Positions 1-5,671 of a stretch of 10,727 nucleotides of DNA are shown piece after piece. The notes beneath the pieces are model-generated. The model was not told the DNA's origin. It searched no databases and worked only from the letters and a program-made list of their open reading frames with translations. Origin of the DNA: an uncultured Prevotella sp. Its GTDB lineage: Bacteria > Bacteroidota > Bacteroidia > Bacteroidales > Bacteroidaceae. The translations under genes and the position numbers were made by a program. The stretch spans positions 1 to 10,727 of the forward strand of contig CAJKDU010000057.1 in assembly GCA_905198745.1 (NCBI GenBank), read 5' to 3'. How positions within the stretch are numbered: the stretch's first letter is position 1; each line of letters begins with the position of its first letter.

Positions 1-28
1 TCACTTTATTTGATGAATTTTAATAACC

Positions 29-45
29 ATGCGATTTTATCGCAT
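29..45. repeat. Perfect 7-bp dyad just past the receptor remnant
   Basis: ATGCGAT and ATCGCAT are separated by three T, six bases beyond the last stop of the receptor remnant. It could fold as a weak hairpin at the 3' end of a minus-strand transcript, but no T-tract follows. A close relative occurs at 10684-10701 after the permease gene. Confidence 0.45.
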
Positions 46-50
46 CAGTA

Positions 51-666
51 CTATTCGTGCATCATGATTTTCACTCTCTTCATGCTACCCTTTCCGCTGA
101 CGATGGCTGTCTGTGGTTTCATTCCGATGAAGGTGAAGTGGAGCTCATTGTTGGAACCTTCGGGCACCACTATGGTGAATTGTCCGTTGATGTCGGTGGT
201 CATGCTCATCTTGCTCTTGGCGGATGTGACGGTCACGCCCGGCAGAGGCGAGTTTTTCTCGTCGACTATGGTGCCCTCAATGCGCATCTTGCCAGCTGCA
301 ACGGTTCCTTTTTGTGCTGCGGCACCGCTCTTCTAGAATACGGTAATGCTGTTGTTGCTTACCGAGAAACCCAACTGAGTGTTCTCGAGCACTGCGGTCA
401 CCGCCTCTGAGGCAGTCACGTTTTTGAGAGATTTCGATACTTTGATTCTTCCCACATCCTCGTAGGCAAACCCTACGTAGACACCGGATTTCTCACTGAT
501 GGTTTTGAGTACATTGGCTAACTGCTCATTGCTGAACGTGGCGCTGAACCTTTTTAGACTCTGTGCCAGAGAGATGCCAGTAGACAAAAATAGGCATACA
601 AGAAGTATGGCTATGCGCTTTACTCTTTCTCTTTTTATGTAAAAATTGTTAAAACTGATTAATCAT
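51..666 (-). pseudogene. SusC-like TonB-dependent receptor remnant (STN + carboxypeptidase-regulatory-like domains)
   Basis: This is the N-terminal signalling part of a SusC/FecA-like outer-membrane receptor, in pieces. An STN domain (587-336, with FSNEQLANVLKTISEKSG) ends in ITVF and an in-frame TAG at 333-335. The same frame resumes with a CarboxypepD_reg-like domain (287-54, EGTIVDEKNSPLPGVTV and FTFIGMKP), then a TAG at 51-53. All three minus frames close before base 1, so no plug or barrel follows. The STN frame continues upstream into a clear signal peptide (KRIAILLVCLFLSTGISLAQ) but has no ATG. Removing one A from the A4 run at 651-654 joins it to an ATG at 664-666, giving MINQFNNFYIKRERVKR. 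I infer three lesions: a frameshift, an amber codon and loss of the transport domains. Intact members are about 1,000 residues; this one is about 200. It lies downstream of a sigma/FecR pair, the usual place for such a receptor. An expressed free-standing STN protein starting at TTG 587 is possible but less likely. Confidence 0.8.
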
Positions 667-893
667 ATATATACTTAGACGTAGTTGGGGAGAAATCGGG
701 TATGGTTTGATAGGAAAAAGTGAAAAAAGTGCGACTTTTTTAAGAATTCAGCATTGAAATCGTAGCTTATGTGTAGTGTTGTGCTCAAGGTAAGCTTTCA
801 AAGTGTATCAGCCATAGTGATGAAACTCATGTCATAAGTTGACTTGTTGACAGTGGGTGAGTAACAGACCGTTAACGGCAGGTTTACGCCACA

Positions 894-968
894 GCCCACA
901 ACTTGGGCAATCGATGCCCACGGCCTGGGCAATGAGTGCCCAAACTGAGGGACGGATTTTGGGCACTC
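894..968. repeat. 22-bp interrupted-palindrome repeats with competing hairpins
   Basis: GCCCA recurs at 894, 916 and 938, and TGGGC at 904 and 926, each with a period of exactly 22 bp; a further TGGGC lies at 960. The result is alternating inverted repeats: TGGGCA-5-TGCCCA at 904-920 and again at 926-942. A longer stem, GAGTGCCCAAA (934-944) with TTTGGGCACTC (958-968), uses the right arm of the second hairpin, so the two folds exclude each other. Neither strand has a T-tract after the stems. Possible roles are mRNA 3'-end stabilisation, a protein-binding array or a dispersed repeat family; the sequence does not decide. Confidence 0.7.
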
Positions 969-982
969 TGCTTAAAATCGTT

Positions 983-1002
983 AAAAGGGAGACCCGCCCT
1001 TC
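983..1002 (-). terminator. Possible weak terminator after the fecR-like gene
   Basis: On the minus strand AAGGG and CCCTT form a 5-bp stem around a 7-nt loop, followed by TTAACGATTTT. It lies 36 bp past the fecR stop codon. The stem is short, and the GC-rich repeats further on could equally be the transcript end. Confidence 0.25.
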
Positions 1003-1037
1003 GGTGAAATGACCCTAGACAGGTTGGGCGTAGTCTG

Positions 1038-2114
1038 TCAGTCGATGATGATTTGCCCGTTTTTCAATGTGAAGCGGGCCTTGTTGAGGCTGTTGACCAT
1101 CTGCAGCACCTCTTCAAGTGAGGAGTGTCGGCTGGCTGTGAGGAAGATACGGCTGGCTGTGAGGCGTGGATTGTTGAAAATGACGCTCACGTTGTACCAG
1201 CGACCCAGTTCCTGCGCTATGTCCCATAGGGTAGTGTTGTCGAAATAGAAGTTGCCGTCTTTCCATGCGCAAAACAAGTTGGTGTCTACCGTTCTCACCG
1301 CCAAGTCGCTGCTTCGGGTGAGCATGGCGTTTTCACCGGGGGCCATCTGTGTGCAAGTTTTGCCGGGCAGTGAACAAACTTGCACGCAGCCCTTGACGAG
1401 GGTGACGCACTGGCTGTTGTGATAGTCGGTATTCACGTCGAACTCGGTGCCGAGCACGCGGGTGGTCATTTTGTCTGTTTTCACGATGAAAGGATGGTTG
1501 GCGTCATGGCTCACCTTGAAGTATGCCTCGCCGTCTATGGTAACCTCCCGGTTTTTCCCGGTGAACCGGTCGGGGAAAGTGAGCTTGCTGTTGGCGTTAA
1601 GCCACACGGTGGTGCCATCGGTAAGCTGTATTTCTGCTGTGCGACCCGAAGGTGTGGTGAGTGTGCGTAGCACGATTGGGGCTTCGGCTTTATTGGGCTT
1701 GAAAGCCAATTTTTCCTGATGCAGCACATGTCGGGTGCCGTCGTCTCCGGCGATGGTGATATCTTGCAGTTGAGAAGGTCTTGCCTCGTATGCCACGAGT
1801 CCCGACACGGAATGGCGTGGCGAAGTTTCTCGTTCAGGCATGGTGTGCTTGAACAGGGTGAAGACCATCAGGGCCACTGCCGCCACCGAAATGATGGCTA
1901 TGGCTATAGTGCGAAGTGAAGTGGTGTGAGCCGTAATGTGCTTGTTCTTGAAAGTCTCCAGTTCGGCGTCTACATCAATGGCTGGCATTTCCCTGCGGGC
2001 GAAGTAGTCGTTGAGCATCACCTCTTCCCGTTCCAGCTTTTCTCGTTCCAAGTCAGTAAGTGTTTCTTTGTTCATGTTCTTGCACGCTTGTCTAATAGTA
2101 GGACGAACAATCAT
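1038..2114 (-). CDS. FecR-family anti-sigma factor (DUF4974-type C-terminus)
   Basis: This is a single-pass inner-membrane regulator that holds an ECF sigma factor in the cytoplasm and receives a signal from an outer-membrane transducer. About 65 charged N-terminal residues are followed by one membrane span (residues 68-88, rich in I, A and V). A periplasmic FecR domain covers about 149-247 (TPSGRTAEIQLTDGTTVWLN, DGEAYFKV, VLGTEFDV). A DUF4974-like domain follows at about 287-356; in this family that C-terminal domain contacts the transducer's STN domain. The ATG at 2114 overlaps the sigma stop codon as ATGA, which suggests translational coupling. An internal ATG at 2075 (MNKETLTDLEREK) gives a more typical N-terminus, so the true start is open. 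Residues 318-331 contain a seven-residue tandem repeat, LTASRIF and LTASRHS. The transducer gene downstream is broken. Confidence 0.92.
   Translation of the reverse strand: MIVRPTIRQACKNMNKETLTDLEREKLEREEVMLNDYFARREMPAIDVDAELETFKNKHITAHTTSLRTIAIAIISVAAVALMVFTLFKHTMPERETSPRHSVSGLVAYEARPSQLQDITIAGDDGTRHVLHQEKLAFKPNKAEAPIVLRTLTTPSGRTAEIQLTDGTTVWLNANSKLTFPDRFTGKNREVTIDGEAYFKVSHDANHPFIVKTDKMTTRVLGTEFDVNTDYHNSQCVTLVKGCVQVCSLPGKTCTQMAPGENAMLTRSSDLAVRTVDTNLFCAWKDGNFYFDNTTLWDIAQELGRWYNVSVIFNNPRLTASRIFLTASRHSSLEEVLQMVNSLNKARFTLKNGQIIID
1129..1170. repeat. 21-bp in-frame tandem repeat inside the fecR-like gene
   Basis: Two 21-bp units share their first 15 bases (CGGCTGGCTGTGAGG, starting at 1129 and 1150) and diverge in the last six. 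Because the period is seven codons, the protein carries two LTASR heptads in its C-terminal domain. This looks like a small in-frame duplication, though convergence in a short motif cannot be excluded. Confidence 0.5.
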
Positions 2115-2650
2115 TCCAAATAGGTGTCCTTTTCGCCTTTATAAAGGTTTCTTAATATCTTGAGGGCTTTACTTATATGTTTTTTAACAGTATTCGGGCT
2201 AATGCCGAGGGCTTCTGCGGCTTCGCTGTATTTCATTCTTCTGAGGTAGCACATTTCAAGGATTTGGTCTGTGGGTGGCGTCAGCTGGCTGAGCATCTGC
2301 TCGACAAGCCTATCTTGTGCCATTTCTTCCGAATAGTCAGCGTAGTAGACGGTGGCTTGCCGGATATATTCGCTGCTGTAACTCTTGTGGCGTTCGTCGC
2401 CGCGCATGGTGTCGACCACCCTGTTGCGTACAGATGCGAAAAGATAAGATTTGATACTGAACGTTTCTGCCTCGTTGATGTGGTTCCACAACATGAGAAA
2501 CACGTCTTCAAGAATGTCCTTGCAGGCATCCGAGTCGCGGAGCATATTGAAGGCAAAACAGTACAACCGCTTGTAATATTCCTTATAGATGCGGTCGAAC
2601 CATTCTTGTTGTGATTTGACTTGTCTTGTTGTGATTTGACTTGTAGTCAT
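2111..2650 (-). CDS. ECF-type RNA polymerase sigma factor
   Basis: This 179-residue sigma-70 family protein of the extracytoplasmic-function group directs RNA polymerase to a small regulon when its anti-sigma factor is relieved. Region 2 covers about residues 17-80 (WFDRIYKEYYKRLYCFAFNM, then DACKDILEDVFLMLW). Region 4 covers about 115-167, with a helix-turn-helix at 141-166 (YSEAAEALGISPNTVKKHIS). There is no C-terminal extension, and the length is typical of ECF factors. The reading frame is open further upstream to an ATG at 2707, but that stretch is the hairpin behind glyA, so I chose the ATG at 2650. The fecR-like gene overlaps its stop by 4 bp, marking a sigma/anti-sigma pair. A 20-bp exact tandem duplication occupies codons 3-15. 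I recognised no TANNTTTG promoter upstream; read-through from glyA past the hairpin is possible. Confidence 0.95.
   Translation of the reverse strand: MTTSQITTRQVKSQQEWFDRIYKEYYKRLYCFAFNMLRDSDACKDILEDVFLMLWNHINEAETFSIKSYLFASVRNRVVDTMRGDERHKSYSSEYIRQATVYYADYSEEMAQDRLVEQMLSQLTPPTDQILEMCYLRRMKYSEAAEALGISPNTVKKHISKALKILRNLYKGEKDTYLE
2605..2644. repeat. 20-bp perfect tandem duplication in the sigma factor N-terminus
   Basis: The same 20 bases occur at 2605-2624 and 2625-2644 without mismatch, starting two codons after the chosen ATG. Twenty is not a multiple of three, so the encoded peptides differ (TSQITT, then QVKSQQ). With one copy, the frame of WFDRIYKEYY would meet TGA upstream and have no start codon. 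The present two-copy state therefore keeps the ATG in frame with the sigma domains. Confidence 0.9.
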
Positions 2651-2664
2651 GCGCCGGATGCTTG

Positions 2665-2715
2665 CTTTTAAAATAAAGTGAAATGCGGTGCTTGGGAATG
2701 AAAGCACCGCATTTC
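2665..2715 (-). terminator. Intrinsic terminator of the pyrB-pyrI-glyA transcript
   Basis: A perfect 14-bp stem joins 2680-2693 and 2702-2715 around an 8-nt loop. On the minus strand it is followed by ACTTTATTTT. It starts 24 bp past the glyA stop codon and 30 bp before the sigma factor ATG, so it separates the biosynthetic operon from the sigma/fecR unit. The T-tract is interrupted, so some read-through is plausible. Confidence 0.8.
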
Positions 2716-2738
2716 GATAGGATAATGATGCTATGATT

Positions 2739-4019
2739 TTAATAGGCGAAGAGCGGATAGTTCTTCATGGTGTCGTTCACGTGCTGGCGCACGCTGGCAA
2801 TCACCTGCTCGTCTTCGGGAGCGTTGAGCACTTCCTCGATGAGTTCGGCGATGAGCACCATCAGGTCTTCCTTGGCACCGCGGGTTGTGATGGCAGGAGT
2901 GCCGAGACGGATGCCGGAAGTCTGGAAGGCACTGCGTGTGTCGAAAGGCACCATGTTCTTGTTGCAGGTGATGTCTGCTGCAACGAGAGCTTTCTCGGCT
3001 ACCTTTCCGGTAAGGTCAGGATATTTTGTGCGCAGGTCCACGAGCATGGAGTGATTGTCCGTGCCACCGCTCACAATGTCGAAGCCACGCTTCATCAGTT
3101 CATCGGCAAGCACGGCTGCGTTTTTCTTCACCTGCAGGGCATACTCCTTGAACTCCGGCTGCAATGCCTCTTCGAAAGCCACGGCCTTGGCGGCGATGAC
3201 ATGCTCGAGTGGTCCACCTTGCTGTCCGGGGAACACGGCGCTGTTGAGCAACTGGCTCATCATCTTCACCACGCCCTTGGGTGTCTTCAGTCCCCATGGG
3301 TTTTCGAAGTCTTTTCCCATCAGGATGACACCGCCGCGTGGACCGCGCAGGCTCTTGTGGGTGGTGGTGGTGACAATGTGGGCATATTTCACAGGGTTCT
3401 TCAGTAGGCCTGCTGCGATGAGTCCTGCCGGATGGGCCATGTCTATCATGAGCAGGGCACCCACCTCGTCGGCAAGTTTGCGCATGCGTTCGTAGTCCCA
3501 TTCGCGGCTATAGGCGGAACCGCCGCCGATGATGAGTTTCGGTTTGCACTCACGGGCCAACTGTTCCATCTCGTCGTAGTCCACGCGGCCGGTTTCCTTG
3601 TTCAGGTGATAGGCTACGGGATTGTAGAGAATGCCGCTGGTGTTGACGTGACTTCCATGGCTCAAGTGGCCGCCCATCGAGAGATCAAGTCCCATGAACG
3701 TGTCGCCGGGTTTCAGTACGGCGAGCAGCACGGCTGCGTTGGCTTGCGCCCCACTATGGGGCTGCACGTTGGCAAATTCGGCGTCGAAGAGTTTGCAGAC
3801 GCGCTCTATGGCGAGGGTTTCAATCTGGTCTACCACTTCACAGCCGCCGTAATAGCGTTTGCCGGGCAATCCTTCGGCATACTTGTTGGTGCAGTAGGAA
3901 CCCATGGCCTGCATGACTTCATCACTGACAAAGTTCTCGGAAGCAATCAGTTCCATGCCCTTGAGCTGGCGATGGTGCTCTTTTTCGATAAGGTCGAAAA
4001 TCACTTGATCTCTTTTCAT
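2739..4019 (-). CDS. glyA: Serine hydroxymethyltransferase
   Basis: This cytoplasmic PLP enzyme interconverts serine plus tetrahydrofolate with glycine plus 5,10-methylene-tetrahydrofolate, the main source of one-carbon units for thymidylate, purines and methionine. The 426-residue protein has the usual bacterial length. Visible family features are LIASENF near residue 24, the tyrosine-rich GKRYYGG at 53-59, IDMAH at 192-196 (the aspartate that contacts the PLP ring nitrogen), and the PLP-lysine site TTTTHKSLRGPRGG with Lys222. The start is the ATG at 4019, preceded by an A-rich stretch rather than a Shine-Dalgarno site, as is normal in Bacteroidetes. The gene lies 128 bp after pyrI on the same strand with no terminator seen between them, so all three genes may share a transcript. 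Linking nucleotide synthesis with one-carbon supply makes metabolic sense. Confidence 0.98.
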   Translation of the reverse strand: MKRDQVIFDLIEKEHHRQLKGMELIASENFVSDEVMQAMGSYCTNKYAEGLPGKRYYGGCEVVDQIETLAIERVCKLFDAEFANVQPHSGAQANAAVLLAVLKPGDTFMGLDLSMGGHLSHGSHVNTSGILYNPVAYHLNKETGRVDYDEMEQLARECKPKLIIGGGSAYSREWDYERMRKLADEVGALLMIDMAHPAGLIAAGLLKNPVKYAHIVTTTTHKSLRGPRGGVILMGKDFENPWGLKTPKGVVKMMSQLLNSAVFPGQQGGPLEHVIAAKAVAFEEALQPEFKEYALQVKKNAAVLADELMKRGFDIVSGGTDNHSMLVDLRTKYPDLTGKVAEKALVAADITCNKNMVPFDTRSAFQTSGIRLGTPAITTRGAKEDLMVLIAELIEEVLNAPEDEQVIASVRQHVNDTMKNYPLFAY

Positions 4020-4111
4020 TTTTCTATAAACTTGTTTATTGGGTTATTTGGAGTTGCTTTTTCTTTCGGCTTGCCTCTTTCCTGCTTTGCCGTGTCTTGT
4101 TTGTCCATCAT
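4016..4111 (-). CDS. Possible 31-residue lysine-rich peptide overlapping the glyA start
   Basis: In the pyrI-glyA gap an ATG at 4109-4111 (or 4106-4108) opens a 31-codon frame whose TGA overlaps the glyA ATG as ATGA. The product begins MMDKQDTAKQERGK and is strongly charged and hydrophilic, with no domain or signal peptide that I recognise. The exact coupling geometry is the only positive evidence. It could be a leader peptide that delivers ribosomes to glyA, the relic of a lost gene, or chance in an A-rich leader. Confidence 0.25.
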   Translation of the reverse strand: MMDKQDTAKQERGKPKEKATPNNPINKFIEK

Positions 4112-4147
4112 GGGGAAGCAATGGGGAAACGGCAAGTGCTAAGGCAG

Positions 4148-4609
4148 TCAGAGAAGTTCCACTTTGCTGATTTCCTGCTCGGTGTCGCAATAGCGGCACT
4201 TGAGGATGCCGTGCGCCTTGTCCACAGCGTTGAACACAGTCTGCATAGGCTCGTTGTTTGTGATGCACTTGGGATTAGTGCACCGGATGATGCCACGCAG
4301 TTCATCGGGCGTTTCCACGGTTTTCTTCTCCACCACCACATAGTCGCGGATGATGTTGAGCACCACTTTGGGAGCCACTACTGAAAGTTGGGAAATCTCC
4401 TCGTCGGTGAAAAACTTGTCCGATACTTTGATGATACCCTTGCGTTCCATGCGCTTGGATGGGTAATAATTGCCGATGGTTACGGGGGTGGTGAGCTTGT
4501 CAAGGTGCAGGATGTTGACCACCTTGTAGGTCTTGTCTGAGGGAATATGGTCGATGACGGTACCGTTCTCGATGGCGGTGACCAGTCGTTCTTTCTTGTT
4601 GTGTTCCAT
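4148..4609 (-). CDS. pyrI: Aspartate carbamoyltransferase regulatory chain
   Basis: This is the regulatory subunit of ATCase. In the E. coli enzyme it binds the effectors CTP and ATP and assembles with PyrB into the c6r6 holoenzyme. The 153 residues match the E. coli length. The N-terminal allosteric domain contains NGTVIDHI (15-22). The C-terminal zinc domain has all four ligands, Cys110, Cys115, Cys138 and Cys141, as CTNPKC and CRYC. The gene follows pyrB after 5 bp and is surely co-transcribed with it. Keeping pyrI implies nucleotide feedback control of the enzyme; the effector preference cannot be read from the sequence. The ATG at 4609 is the only sensible start, and the protein looks complete. 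Confidence 0.97.
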   Translation of the reverse strand: MEHNKKERLVTAIENGTVIDHIPSDKTYKVVNILHLDKLTTPVTIGNYYPSKRMERKGIIKVSDKFFTDEEISQLSVVAPKVVLNIIRDYVVVEKKTVETPDELRGIIRCTNPKCITNNEPMQTVFNAVDKAHGILKCRYCDTEQEISKVELL

Positions 4610-4614
4610 AATAG

Positions 4615-5562
4615 TTAGTCAATGATTGTCTTGTCGTTTCTGATTTCGTCGAGCGTAATGCCGAGCACGTGGCAGAAAATGGCCTCGCGGGCATAGAGTC
4701 CGTTTTGTGCTTGCTGAATGTAGTAAGCGTGTGGATCGTCGTCCACGTCGTATGCAATCTCGTTTACCCGTGGCAGAGGATGCATGATCTTCATGTTGGG
4801 CTTGGCGAGAGAGAGCATTTCGCGTTTGAGTATGTACACGTTTTTCACGCGTTCATATTCCATCAGGTCGGAGAAACGCTCCTTTTGCACACGGGTCATA
4901 TAGAGAATATCGGCATCCGCAATGACCTTTTCGTTGAATGCCGTGTGCTCCTGATACTTGATGCCATGCTCTTTGCAGTAGAGCTTATACTCCTGTGGAA
5001 TGGCGAGTTCCTTAGGTGCGATGAAATGGAAAGTGGGGTTGAAATGGCGCATGGCCATAATGAGGGAGTGGACGGTGCGGCCGTATTTGAGATCGCCCAC
5101 CAGATAAATGTTCAGGTTCTCAAGCGTACCTTGGGTCTTGTAGATGGAATGAAGGTCGAGCAGGCACTGGGATGGATGCTGGTGGGCACCGTCGCCAGCG
5201 TTGATAATGGGCACGGGGGCTACTTCGCTGGCGTATTGTGCGGCACCTTCAATGTAGTGCCGCATGGTGATGACGTCGGCATAGTTGGAAACCATTAGGA
5301 TGGTGTCTTTCAAGGTCTCGCCCTTGGAAACGCTTGAAACTTTCGCGTCGGTGAATCCGATAACCTTGGCGCCAAGACGGTTGGCAGCGGTTTCAAAACT
5401 CAGGCGCGTTCTTGTGGACGGCTCGTAGAAGAGTGTAGCCACAATCTTGCCCTTCAATAGTTCCCGATTAGGGTGTTTTTCAAACTCCTGTGCCATCTCG
5501 ATGAGGTGCAGAATCATCTCTTTCGAGAGGTCAGCGATGGTCACGAAATCATGCTTTTTCAT
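4615..5562 (-). CDS. pyrB: Aspartate carbamoyltransferase catalytic chain
   Basis: This cytoplasmic enzyme joins carbamoyl phosphate and L-aspartate to give N-carbamoyl-L-aspartate, the committed step of pyrimidine synthesis. The 315 residues fit a class-B, PyrI-associated catalytic chain. The carbamoyl-phosphate loop FYEPSTRTRLSFE carries S49-T-R-T-R53. SKGETLKDT at 79-87 supplies the mobile-loop lysine. Arg101 and HQHPSQ (128-133) complete the carbamoyl-phosphate site, and HPLPRVNEI (261-269) is the aspartate-domain signature. All key residues are present. The ATG at 5562 follows a 109-bp divergent region shared with the penicillin-binding protein gene. I see no pyrimidine attenuator there, and no convincing -7 box facing pyrB. 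Confidence 0.98.
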   Translation of the reverse strand: MKKHDFVTIADLSKEMILHLIEMAQEFEKHPNRELLKGKIVATLFYEPSTRTRLSFETAANRLGAKVIGFTDAKVSSVSKGETLKDTILMVSNYADVITMRHYIEGAAQYASEVAPVPIINAGDGAHQHPSQCLLDLHSIYKTQGTLENLNIYLVGDLKYGRTVHSLIMAMRHFNPTFHFIAPKELAIPQEYKLYCKEHGIKYQEHTAFNEKVIADADILYMTRVQKERFSDLMEYERVKNVYILKREMLSLAKPNMKIMHPLPRVNEIAYDVDDDPHAYYIQQAQNGLYAREAIFCHVLGITLDEIRNDKTIID

Positions 5563-5671
5563 TGATGTGTGAGTCTATTAGTGTTGAATTCGCCCGCTAA
5601 GTTACGCATAATTTTCAAATTAGGGGCGATAATTGAAAAGAATGTTGTAATTTTGTCGCAAATTGACTGAC
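5563..5671. promoter_or_regulatory. Divergent promoter region between pyrB and the PBP1A gene
   Basis: This 109-bp AT-rich gap must start both divergent units. Facing the PBP gene, TAATTTTG at 5648-5655 matches the Bacteroidetes -7 box TANNTTTG and lies 16 bp before the ATG, but no TTTG occurs at the expected -33 distance. Facing pyrB, only one-mismatch boxes are visible, for example TAACTTAG in the minus direction near 5595-5602. Confidence 0.4.

Larger units (their letters stand above)
667..1037. other. Non-coding gap between fecR-like gene and receptor remnant
   Basis: These 371 bp contain no convincing gene on either strand. The part next to the receptor remnant (667-780) is AT-rich and holds an A6GT-GCG-ACT6 dyad at 723-741. 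The part near fecR (890-970) is GC-rich and holds 22-bp repeats. I found no TANNTTTG-type promoter for the remnant. If it was once driven by the neighbouring ECF sigma factor, that promoter would lie here and need not match the housekeeping consensus. Confidence 0.6.

Noticed and set aside
723..741. A6GT-GCG-ACT6 hairpin as a bidirectional terminator
   Set aside because: The stem is almost all A-U and no gene ends nearby on the plus strand. It is more likely a feature of AT-rich sequence.
894..942. CRISPR-like array
   Set aside because: The repeats are adjacent 22-bp units without unique spacers, there are fewer than three, and no cas gene is in the window.
2651..2707. Upstream start of the sigma factor at 2707
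   Set aside because: The added 19 codons are translated from the glyA terminator hairpin and do not resemble an ECF N-terminus.
3100..3501. 133-codon minus-strand ORF inside glyA
   Set aside because: It is in another frame of the same strand as an intact glyA, and its Arg/His-rich composition is typical of a shifted frame.
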